A stretch of 64,000 nucleotides of DNA from Loripinus fragilis (Eukaryota > Mollusca > Bivalvia > Lucinida > Lucinidae): assembly GCA_964019695.1 (NCBI GenBank), contig OZ026521.1:33515601-33579600 (forward strand). The letters run 5' to 3'. The notes beneath the pieces are model-generated. The model saw nothing but the letters and a program-made list of their open reading frames with translations, did no database searches and was not told where the DNA came from. Shown in pieces: positions 54,748 through 64,000 of this stretch. The position numbers and the translations under genes were made by a program. Position 1 is the stretch's first letter. Each line of letters starts with the position of its first letter.

Positions 54748-54790
54748 CTGCCATGTATAAGAAAACCATCTGGGTCCATATCATCTTCAT
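54748..54790 (-). CDS. ITIM receptor, proposed exon 1 (start codon and signal peptide)
   Basis: ATG at 54790 reads MKMIWTQMVFLYMA and leaves one base (G) before a donor gtaattttc. Joined to exon 2 this gives ..LYMAGCSESSNKWW, a short hydrophobic signal sequence followed by the Cys-rich ectodomain. Phase agrees, and with exons 2-5 the coding length is 2613 nt, an exact multiple of three. The hydrophobic core is short and intron 1 would be about 16.5 kb, so this is a good but unproven candidate. The 5' UTR probably extends above 54790. Confidence 0.5.
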
Positions 54791-55253
54791 TGTTGTTCTT
54801 GACTGCTCACTGACTAGGCAAAGTTCGTTGTTAGCTTAAACTCCTCCAACCTTACTGAAAACAATAATACACAATCTGAAAAATCGCTTAACCCTTTAAG
54901 ACCAATGAAATGATCCATAAATGCTGATACTGTTACGTCAGGATGATCCATTGTATATATTGAGGGGTCACAGGTTTTAAGTTCCAAAACAATATTGTAT
55001 TCCTTTCTCTGAAGATTGTTTTTATCTTAAATCGTGCAGACCCTGATGAAATGCCACATTATCATCTGGGTCTTCACTGTTTGCTAAAGTATCTCTTTAG
55101 GGATTTTGGGTTCCACGAAGGGTAAGTTTTTTCCCCACCCGACATAACTGAAAATTGTTGACGGGGTCGTAATGAATCAAATGAAATGGCAGTTGCCAAG
55201 AAATAATTCTATTCTTTAAAATCAAAATTATAATATCTCTAGATTTCATTGTG
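54791..55253. other. Upstream of proposed receptor exon 1
   Basis: Would contain the 5' UTR and promoter if exon 1 is right; no TATA box can be assigned. A GACCCTGATGAAAT hairpin fragment lies at 55034-55083. Confidence 0.35.
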
Positions 55254-56628
55254 TTAGTGTCTAATTGGTCACTTTTTAACTCATTATTTCTGACCAAGCG
55301 CTAATAACATTGAAATGAATTGTGCCTAAATATTTGCAGTTTAATGGGCAAAAGTTAAGCGGTCTTTCAGAAAAGTTGTCTTTCAATCCAAGTTTTTTTT
55401 GGTAAAAAATGCAAAAATATGCTTTTTTGAAGAAAAATGGTTTTGAGTGAAGTTTTGTATCTAATTTAAGTTCAGTTGGTAATAAACTGGTCTAGACGAT
55501 TTCAAAAAACACCAAACACTTGAAATTTTGACTAAAGTAGATTTTTGACGCATTTTTTTAAATACCACATTTTTCAAGATTTTTGAAATTAATTAGTAAC
55601 TCGTGCTAAAATTGTTGTATGCATTTATATTATCTGAACAAGATAGCCTAAACAGAATAGAACTTGATTCGTACATTTTGTGATTACAAACATTTCACTG
55701 CTGCTGCACACTTCCGGTTTGAATGTAAAACTTAAAAAGTCAATTTGATGGGGCTTTACATTATTTTTTTCAATTTCCAAACTAGATCGGTGACGTCTAG
55801 TAATAATGATGCTAATGCACTTGCTTTTTGTGCGACTTCTGATTGGATAACGTCGAAAATTTGCGACAGTATATCCTGCGATATACTGTAGGAAACAGTT
55901 TGACGTCATTAATTACGTCACATATCGTTGGATGACGTGAGGTATTATGCGGCTTGCAATGCTCCAATTTGAGACGAAATTGCATAAGTGCATTAGAATG
56001 GGGATAACCATATTCAAATTTTTCTTTTGTGGAGGTATATCGTCGGATATACGTTCGGAAATCACGTAAAACTAAATTTCCGACGGTATATATGACAGTA
56101 TATATGACGATATACCTCCCCAAATGAAAATTTTGAAAACAGTTATCCCCTAAATAATCGCTGAAAAATTCAATGCCGTCTTGCAGATAATAAGGCGTAT
56201 AAGACAGTGCAAACTTCCTGCCTGTAAATTGCATGCATAAAGCTGAATCTCTGTGATTTAGCTGCTGGTAGTGTTTGTCTTCATGCTATTACGTAACAGA
56301 AACGAGGTGTCTGATTGAAGCAAATTATTTAAAGCGTGTTCGTTTTTTATCACGGCAGTCAGAAACACTTTCAAACAAACTAAATTCATATGAATGGCGT
56401 CTATGTGGAATATTTCATAGTGTAGAAAAAATGTGACTTTTTGAAATAAAGGTACCTTTACTCTAGCATCGTCTGTGCAAGAAGTACCGGTCATTTTTAA
56501 ATGAAATGACCTGCAGAGTCTCGGCAAAGCCTTGGTTGATTTATAGAAGCATGAATTTTGTATAGCCCAATCTTACTTTCAAAGCTAGCGTAAATTGTAA
56601 GGTGACCAATTAGAAATTTTGCTAAGTG
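55254..56628. mobile_element. TA-flanked MITE (CTAATTGGTCACC ends), copy 1, with nested insert
   Basis: Matches 59701-60723 through its length. The right end is GGTGACCAATTAGAAATTTT-GCTAAGTG followed by TA; the left outer end is diverged. About 340 bp absent from copy 2 (about 55800-56150) includes the foldback at 56000-56150. Frames on the - strand here are fragmentary and unrelated to known families. Confidence 0.75.
56000..56150. repeat. Foldback nested in the TA-flanked MITE
   Basis: GGGGATAAC...GGAGGTATATCGTC and its complement GACGATATACCTCC...GTTATCCCC make arms of about 45 bp, with further TATACGTTCGGAAAT/ATTTCCGACGGTATA pairing inside. Confidence 0.8.
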
Positions 56629-57388
56629 TATAAGTATTAACTTGCCAGTATTTTTTAGCAAATTCTGTCCCGAAGGTTTTTGGCTTAGATTTTCATTTAT
56701 TTATTTTTTTTTCACTTATTGGCATTGATTCATTAGTCTCGGCAAAATATGCACAATTAGATAATATTTCAATTTTTTAGCTTGATAAAGAAAATTACTA
56801 AAATCGAATGCAGATTGCGTTACTGTGACAAATCTCACTTGCAAATACCATACCAAACTTCTTATGAGATTGAAATTTCAAAGAGCTTTTGTAGCTTGTA
56901 TTTCTTTTTGGTATTTCTGTAAGAAAATATGCTCATCAAATACTAGGAGGATTTTGAAACTATAAAGTCAGAGAAGAGTGGCTGTAAAAGTAGAATATGA
57001 TTTATTTGAAATTTACAATTTCAAAGAATGTTTAAGTGTTCCCATCAGATTTTGAAGAGTTTACCTGAAAAACTAATGGGTTTTTTCTAGTTTAGAAAAT
57101 GTTAATTAATATTTAACACCTTTTTGGGGTACTGGTAATTATAATTTGCATATTGTGAAAAGAAAGTTATGATAAATAATTAGTAATATAATTCATATTT
57201 CAGGTATTCTTGTTATCTTTCCTGAGCAAGAATCATTTACCATTTACTTCTCTGCAAAATATCAGGCTCAAACAGGTTGCATTACGCATTGTGTACATAA
57301 GTGGTCAGCCAATGTATTTTATTTATTTTTAGTTATCTTGTATAGGGAACACTTCAAAATAAGAATAAGAAAATGAGTTAAATTTCAT
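56629..57388. other. AT-rich, no feature seen
   Basis: No gene or repeat boundary recognised. Confidence 0.4.
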
Positions 57389-57710
57389 ATTAATGAGGGT
57401 CTGGATGGGGTATAATGATAAGTGGATAATGGCCTTTTTTATAATGAATAGTGAGTAATGAGCCAAAAAAATAATGAATAGTGAATAACGAGGGCCTAAA
57501 AAATAATGAATAATCCTATTTTTTTAATGAATTGAAGAAAAAATTAATGAATAATGAATAATCAGATTTCTTTGCCCTTTTTCTTACTTTTAATGAATAA
57601 TTGGTCTTATTTTAATGAATAGCCCAAAATTTTAATGAGATGAATAATGGGCTAAATTTTTAATGAATAGTGAATACCAGACCCCCCCCCCCATCCAGAC
57701 TCTCATTAAT
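57389..57710. mobile_element. Small inverted-repeat element filled with AATGAATAAT repeats
   Basis: Ends ATTAATGAGGGTCTGGATGG and complement (CCCCCATCCAGACTCTCATT-AAT). The interior is degenerate (A/T)AATGAATA repeats. Confidence 0.65.
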
Positions 57711-58189
57711 CTTATGAAAACATGTTGTGGTTCGCTTATAAAAAAACTTCATCGATAAATGAATCATTTGATCAAACATCGAATCAGTTTAAAGCTTGAT
57801 AACATTTAAAAAGTTGAGACATACGCAAAAATACACCTCTATCAGAAAAGAACAAAATATGTTCAAGGTAACGGAATTCACATTGAAAATATACACAGCA
57901 GTGTTGAAAGTATTGAGTAGGAAATTTGAACTTGTCACACTAAAAGAGTTAGGCTTACACCTTTTCAACACTTTTTTCAGTCATGACAGAACTTTTCATG
58001 GATAGAAAAAGAACTAAGCACTGGCTCAATGACACACCAGAGTGCCTCCGGTTAGATTCTAACTAAAAACTAAAGGTCCCTCTATCTTTATGTTTAAGAA
58101 GCTTAAAGATCATAAAAACATGTAGTAAATTATCTTATATGATATATGTTAATATGGATATGTTTGTTCACTTGAGTTAATGTTTTACG
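57711..58189. other. Non-coding with SINE 3' fragment
   Basis: 57970-58060 repeats part of the SINE at 58190-58358 (CAGTCATGACAGAACTTTTC, GGCTCAATGACACACCAGAG-TGCCTCCGG). Confidence 0.5.
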
Positions 58190-58358
58190 TCCATTTCAAC
58201 ATTTTAGTCATGTCAGAACTTTTCATGGATTGAAGCAGTACTTGTTAATCAGAGGATAAAGTGTCTGGCTCAATGATACACATCAGTGCCTCCGGCCAGG
58301 CTCGAACCAGAGATGCCTCTTTCTTAAGTCGAACACTCTACCATTGAGCCACTGATTT
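58190..58358 (-). mobile_element. tRNA-derived SINE, - strand (third variant)
   Basis: - strand: A box AGTGGCTCAATGGTAGAGTG, B box GGTTCGAGCCTG, body CCGGAGGCACTGATGTGTAT and 3' part AATGGACGTAAAACATTAAC. The head is like the SINE at 62983, the body differs. Confidence 0.7.
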
Positions 58359-58526
58359 CCTCACAAGTAATATAAGTAACTATAGATAACTTTACCTTCT
58401 TGTCTAGAAATGGTATGAACTACATGTACATTGTCAGCATCTTCTTTCAAGCAACCCCTACCAGTTGGTGGAATTTCTATCACCAAAAACTATTTTTCTT
58501 ATTTCTCAATAAAAACATATCTTGTA

Positions 58527-58571
58527 GGTGCTCAAAAGAACCGTCTCGAGGAGACGGTTCTTTTGAGCACC
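58527..58571. repeat. Perfect 45-nt palindrome
   Basis: GGTGCTCAAAAGAACCGTCT-C, spacer GAG, then the exact complement. Related sequence in one orientation (GTACTCAAAAAAACCGTCTC) lies near 1251, followed in both places by CA.AACAT(A/G)TGTTA. Probably abutting ends of a transposon. Confidence 0.9.
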
Positions 58572-58619
58572 CAAAACATATGTTATAATTGATGAGGAAG
58601 AATTTTTATTTACAATTTA

Positions 58620-59401
58620 ACGTTCAAAATTTTTAATTAACTGGATCTGTGAATTATGTCTTTATTTTTTAGAGAAACAAAACTCCATCTCAGAAACGAT
58701 TATTTATATGAAATATTAAGTTCCATATCCTCATAAAATCTGATGGTACTAACATACATACATGGTTTAGAAAAGCTTCAACGTTTATACGCATGCATCT
58801 ATGTCCTACAGTATCTAAGCTTATAAGTGCATGCAACATTGACTAAAGAAAACCAGTGGACCACGCAGCTATTTAATTTTCATAAAACAAGATTAGATGG
58901 AAGCTATTAAAATAATTATGGACATTTTATCATCGAATCCCATTTTGTGGGCACTTATTTGATTCATCTCCATGAGACGAATTACATTGAGTATCCACCT
59001 GATATGTTTTGATGGGGAAATTTTCAAACAAGTCTTCAAAAAGACATTGCTTCAACTAGACCTATGCTTTCCTATTATACTCTTTAATCGACCTCATATG
59101 AAAATATAAAATATAGGGGGTTTTGTATATCACGGAAGTAAAAATGGGCCAGACGCGTTATTATAAAAAGGCTTATGTAGGCATAATTATGAAACCACGT
59201 TTTACAGGTTTCTGTTTGTTTATGGTCCAACTAGCACTTCATTTCAATCGAGCCAGTTATAATATGCTCATCATACCTCTGCGGAGTGTTAGGTCTAAGA
59301 CATGCAAGCACGAGACCTATGTGCTTTACGATTAACTTCAAAGTACAGAAAAATTTCAAATTATACGCTAAAATATACATGCACGACCCATCAAAGGAAT
59401 C
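58620..59401. other. Non-coding, no feature seen
   Basis: A 70-codon plus-strand frame (59123-59335) has no family features. Confidence 0.4.
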
Positions 59402-59606
59402 TACTGTAAATTCTAAAACTTTCGCGAGAAATTTAATTTAAGACCTACTTGCGACATTAAAAATTCGCGACTACGGCATGATTTACCTTCATCAGTTAAC
59501 TGCAGAGTGATTTCGCCATTTCACGAGGGTTCTATTTTCGCAAAACTTCGCTAGTGCGAAGTTTCGCGAAAATAAAATCCTCGCGAAAATTTCCGAATGT
59601 ACAGTA
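59402..59606. mobile_element. MITE with TACTGTA ends and TTCGCGAAAA hairpins
   Basis: TACTGTAAATTC and GAATGTACAGTA ends. Inner CTTTCGCGAGAAATTT pairs with AAATCCTCGCGAAAATTT-like sequence, and the hairpin ACTTCGCTAGTGCGAAGT sits near 59558. Confidence 0.7.
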
Positions 59607-59700
59607 TTTTAGTTTCAGAACCAAATTACTCAGATAGGGAAAACATATGCATGTTCAGGTATACTCTGAACATGGACACTGTGGCAGCAAAGTATTTATA

Positions 59701-60723
59701 CACTCAACAAAATTTCTAATTGGTCACCTTTTAAACTCATTATTTCTGATCAAGCGCTAATAACATTAAAAATTTATGATTTTTTGCCTATATATGTGCA
59801 GTTTAATGGGCAAACGTTAAGCGGTCTTTCAGAAAAAGTTGTCTTTCAATCCACGGGTTTTCGGTTAAAGATTCAAAAATATGATTTTTTGTAGAAAAAT
59901 GGTTTTGAGTGAAGTTTTTTTTCAAATTTAAGTGCATGGTCTAGTCGACTTCAAAAAACACCAAACACTTGAAATTTTGACTAAAGTACATTTTTACATA
60001 TTTTTTAAAAAAAATCACATTTTTCGAGATTTTTGAAATTCATTAGGCTTGTGTAAAAATTGTTGTATGCATTTTATTTCATCTGAACAAGATAGCCCAA
60101 ACAGATTAGAACTTGATTTGTCCATTTTGTGATGACAAACATTTTACTGCTGCTGCGCACTTCCGGTTCGAATATGAAACTTAAAAAGTCAATTTGACGA
60201 TACTTTGCATTGTTTTTTTCAATTTTCAAACTAAAACAGTGACGTAATTCATAATCGCTGAAAATTTCAATGCCGTATCACAGATAAAAAGGCGTACAGA
60301 ACAGTGCGAACTTCAAATTAAAATTGCATGCAAAAGCTGAATTTCAATGATTTAGCTGCTGGTAGTGTTTGTCATCATGGTATTACGTGACAGAAAAGAG
60401 GAGTGTGACTGAAGCGGATCATCTGAAGCGTGTTCGTCTTTAATCACGGCAGTCAGAAACAACTTCATACAAACGAAAAACAAATGGATGGCGTCTCTGT
60501 GGAATATTTCATACTGAAGCAAAAATTGTGACTTTTTGAAATGAAGAAACCTTTACTCTAGCATCGTCTGTGCAAGCTGTACCACTCATTTTTAAATGAA
60601 ATGACCTGCAGAGTTTCGGCAAGACCTTGGTTGATTTATAGAAGCATGAATTTTGTATAACCGAATCTTACTTTCAAAACTAACGTAAAATGTAAGGTGA
60701 CCAATTAGAAATTTTGCTCAGTG
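59701..60723. mobile_element. TA-flanked MITE (CACTCAACAAAATTTCTAAT ends), copy 2
   Basis: Ends CACTCAACAAAATTTCTAAT-TGGTCACC and complement (GGTGACCAATTAGAAATTTT-GCTCAGTG), TA on both sides (59699-59700, 60724-60725). Length 1023 bp, no transposase frame. TA target and CACT ends suggest Tc1/mariner. Confidence 0.82.
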
Positions 60724-60729
60724 TATATA

Positions 60730-61134
60730 CGAGGGTCAGTCACAAGTAACCAGCCCACCCTACTTCCAATCACAATAGATCGCTTTTTCTTTTATGAAAA
60801 AAATCTCTAGCAAGCTCTCTTCGGCCTAATGTTTGAAAAAAATATTATTTAATAATTTAACAAAAATATAGCTAACATTGAGAGTGTACTAAAATCACTT
60901 GGAAATATGCAACACTAAGTACTATGATTACGTAACATTCAAATTCAACGAAAATAAATCATTTGACTCACTGGCCATGCCTGAAGACGCGATAAATTAT
61001 CGACTAATGAACCAATAATGCTTAAATTTTGTACATATGACTTAATATGGTGACCAAACACACTGTGAAAATCTTGACTGTGTCAGTTAGTTATAAATAG
61101 GTCAGGCAGCTGGTTACTTATTGATTCACCCTCG
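60730..61134. mobile_element. Mariner-type MITE, 405 bp
   Basis: Ends CGAGGGTCAGTCACAAGTAA-CCAGC and near complement, flanked by TA (60728-60729, 61135-61136). It starts six bases after the previous MITE. Confidence 0.82.
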
Positions 61135-62003
61135 TAACTAGGAGAGATTAACCCAGCAGTCACACATTGACGTTGATTTGACGTTGTTTTGACGTCACGT
61201 GCCTGCTTGTAAGTTAGATAATGAACTGAAACGTTCTATTCTATAAAGAGTAAAATGTAATCACATTGGGCTTCCAAAATATGACTATTATAGTCAGTCA
61301 GTATTTTAGTACATTCAGCCATTTAGCCTAAGTTTTGTAAAGCGGGTTAGAGGCAGTATTCAGGCGAATTTTAGGGGAACCTGGAACTTGATTTTAAACT
61401 TTTTTTCTTTGCTGATTCTGGTAGTGCATACATTGTCCTTGAAAAATCCGAGTGATGCCACTCTGGCATCATTGAGCATTTCGATATATTCAAGATGGCG
61501 TCCAAGATGGAGGACAATTATAAGAGAAAAAATGTGTGATACGGAAAATAATGTCTCAAACCCATTTTCTTTCTTAAATTGTTGCTATGAAGTTGGAATC
61601 TAACTGAACACACTAGCTTGTAGCCAAATAATATAAAAATCTGGACAAGATGGCCGCCAAGATGGCAGTTTATCACAAAAAGTATAAGAAAATCTTCCCT
61701 GAGACCGACAAAGTCCAGGGATTTGCATGCAAAATGCTTATTTTACTGATTCTTGAATTACAGACATCATCCTTGTGATCCCAGTGATGCTATCACTCAG
61801 CATTTAACATATTCAAGATGGCGTCCAAGATTGTAGCCAACAAATTTATCAAACCCGTGGGAGCGGCACCCTACATGTAGGCATAATGATAATTTGTAAC
61901 AGACCAGATGCCGTTACAAACTCACATATCTGAATAAACAAACCTGGTATGCGTGTATGATAGAGTTGCACTGTAAATGCAGGCATATCTGAGAATGGCA
62001 CCA
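61135..62003. other. Non-coding with AAGATGGCGTCCAAGATGG-type repeats
   Basis: CAAGATGGCGTCCAAGAT occurs at 61491 and 61815, within two diverged copies of a block of about 320 bp. No gene. Confidence 0.45.
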
Positions 62004-62242
62004 GGGCCCAAAATTACAATGCTTCCTTAAAGTTAAGGAAGACTTAAGTATTGATTAAAATAACGTTTCGAACTTATTAAAATCAAAATAGTTTCTTTTT
62101 TTCTGTAGATCACAATGGTGTCTTTGACCATACGTACTGCATCGATCCTGGCAATTTATTAAACATTTAATGTAACATTTTGAAATATCAATACTTCGCT
62201 TAAGTCGTCCTTAACTTTAAGGAAGCATTGTAATTTTGGGCC
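62004..62242. mobile_element. MITE of the GGACCCGGAATTAC family, copy 3
   Basis: GGGCCCAAAATTACAATGCT-TCCTTAAAGTTAAGGAAGAC and complementary right end; interior inverted relative to 2734-2988. Confidence 0.8.
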
Positions 62243-62344
62243 TAGAACAGCAAACGTGTCTGATGTGATGACACCTCTGTACAAGTAGCACCGGATTTGT
62301 AGCCATCCTTCTATCTGCACTCAACTAGTAAAAATGTCGGTTGC

Positions 62345-64000
62345 AGTGGCAACTGACCAGCAGACATGGCCTACAGTGAGGCACCACACCAATGGGCATG
62401 GTTGATAATGAGGGACCACACCAGAAGGCGTGGCCTATGGTGAGACAACACACCAGAAGACATGGCTGATAATGAGGCATCACACCAGAAGGCATGACCT
62501 ATAGTGAGGCTCCACACCAGCAGGCACGGCTTATAGTGAGACACCATACACGCAGGTATGGCAAATAGAGATACACAACACCAGCAAGCATGCAAGCATG
62601 AGTGGTAAAAGATCGGCAGGCATACTGATTGAGTGGTAAAAGATCGGCAGGCATACTGATTGAGTGGTAAAAGATCGGCAGGCATATTGATTGAGTGGCA
62701 ACGGTCCAGCAAGCACCCATCTTGCACATCACTCAACCAGTAGGCATGTTTGAACAGCAGTGGTGTTTGTGGAAGTTACACTAGACCAGAATACATATTT
62801 GTTGCAGCTGCAGTGACATAGCAATGGAGTCTCACTGGACCAGCAGGCATGTATCTTGCATTGACAACGTAGCAATAGTATTGCCTACTAAAGTTTCACA
62901 GTTTAAGTTGGCATGTCTGATGGAGGGGCATCGATCGAGTAGCTTTCCTCTTTGATTTTCAAAGGAGACATGTCTGATTGAACAGGGAGCGCAGTGGCTC
63001 ATGGATAGAGTGCTTGACTCGAGACCGAGGGGCCGCAGGTTCGAGCCTCACCGGCGTCACTGCGTTGTGATCCTAGAGCAAGACAAATTTATCCTAGCTT
63101 AGTACTGGTTCAATCCAGGAAGAGCCGTCCCTGTTTAACTGAAAGATTGTTGATGGGACATAAAGAATCAAATCAAACAAACAAACAAATGTCTGATTGA
63201 ATGGTACCAAGCTCTCAGGCATATCTGTTGAAGTTTCATCGAACGGCATCCATGTATTGCCACCAGGCCATCACATCAGACATTCTTACCAGCACGCATG
63301 CAAATTATGTGGTACTGAAACAGCACACATGTATGCCTGTTGCCGAGACGCAGGATCTGCAGGCGTGTGTGTTTGTTACATCACACCAGCAATAATGTTT
63401 GTTACAATTGCACCCGACTAACAGGAATGCTGGGTACGCATGCATTGGATCAGTGTGCATGCCTGATATACTTGTACCAGACCAGCAACCCAGCCATTTT
63501 TGCCACAGGGTCAGTAGATATCTTTACCATTTCCATGTTTGATTTAGCACACATGTCTGAAACCAAGACTCCAGGCCAGCAGTTATATAAGCAACAGCTT
63601 CGCGAGACTGTCTGGCCTGTTGCAGTACCCATGTCTTTAAACTTTATTCTGTAACAGCAGGCATGTTTGTGACAGTTGCACCCGGCCATTTGGCACATTG
63701 AATACAAGCATGCATTTCTGTAAGATTTTCAAACACATTTGTCGTTGTGGGGCTGTGCCAGCAGGTATGTCTGTTACACTTGCTTCAGACCCGCAGTTAT
63801 GTCTTCTATGCTTGTATCCGACCAATGGGCTGTTAAGGACAATTGCACCAGACCATCAGGCATGTATGTTACAGTAGCACCTGACCAGCAGTCATGTCTT
63901 TATATGTTGCATAGATCAGCATGCATGTCTCTTACAGTTTCATCTTAGTAGCATCCATGAATGTAATATTTGCACCCAGCCATCAGCCATGTCTGTAACA
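62345..64000 (+). repeat. Degenerate minisatellite (CCAGCAGGCATG), runs off the window
   Basis: Dozens of degenerate units of about 30-36 bp built on CACCAGCAGGCATG followed by TCTGTTACAGT or CTTATAGTGAGGC. A homogeneous subset repeats GGCAGGCATACTGATTGAGT-GGTAAAAGATC three times (62613-62692, period 31). Frames on both strands are by-products. Confidence 0.85.
62983..63188 (+). mobile_element. tRNA-derived SINE, intact, with 13-bp target-site duplication
   Basis: A box GCAGTGGCTCATGGATAGAG, B box GGTTCGAGCCTC (63038-63049), body TTAGTACTGGTTCAATCC, tail TTGATGGGACATAAAGAATC-AAATC(AAAC)n. Flanked by perfect ATGTCTGATTGAA (62970-62982, 63189-63201), so a fairly recent insertion into the minisatellite. 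Confidence 0.92.

Noticed and set aside
62371..62736. - strand 121-aa Cys/His-rich frame
   Set aside because: Read from the degenerate minisatellite; residues repeat with the unit.

Overview
The window is AT-rich metazoan DNA with split genes, tRNA-derived SINEs, many small inverted-repeat transposons and satellite-like arrays. A Helentron with pearl-like derivatives (146-bp tandem repeats plus an ACGG/ACAG microsatellite), the SINEs and a fibrinogen-related gene all point to a bivalve mollusc. I cannot name the species from sequence alone. Only two host genes are supported; most of the rest is mobile or repeat-derived.

Host gene 1 (+ strand, 1.6-11.6 kb) is a fibrinogen-related (FReD) lectin gene. 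One exon encodes the N-terminal half of the domain (1600-1858). Two alternative 364-bp last exons (5764-6127 and 11283-11646) each complete the domain in the same phase and end in a stop codon. The second copy belongs to a segmental duplication later loaded with transposons. The 5' (signal peptide) part was not found and may lie to the left.

Host gene 2 (- strand, 54.8 to 17.7 kb) is a type I receptor rebuilt here from five exons whose splice phases all agree: a signal-peptide exon, a large EGF-like cysteine-rich exon, a transmembrane exon, a basic juxtamembrane exon, and a terminal exon with five tandem tyrosine motifs of ITIM type. The model totals 2613 nt (870 aa plus stop). It looks like a CED-1/Draper/MEGF10 or scavenger-receptor-F type phagocytic receptor with an unusual inhibitory-looking tail. 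Decayed copies of the tail repeat continue past the stop, and a MITE sits inside them.

The large intron between the transmembrane and juxtamembrane exons holds an approximately 11.1-kb Helentron (20926-32041, - strand). It carries a Rep/Pif1 helicase/endonuclease polyprotein (broken by two frameshifts and one stop), an overlapping OTU-protease frame, a 2A-like motif at the N terminus, a 66-bp coding minisatellite and a 146-bp tandem array. Next to it is a non-autonomous derivative (32508-33671) with the same two ends. These look like the autonomous parent and offspring of a pearl-type bivalve element.

The first intron (38.3-54.7 kb) holds a 1.3-kb mariner-type element nested in a MITE. It also holds an unclassified 9.1-kb inverted-repeat element (41671-50804) built from repeated modules of about 500 bp, studded with 14-bp palindromes, and containing traces of a decayed gene. 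From 55 to 64 kb there are only MITEs, SINEs and a degenerate minisatellite that runs off the right edge.
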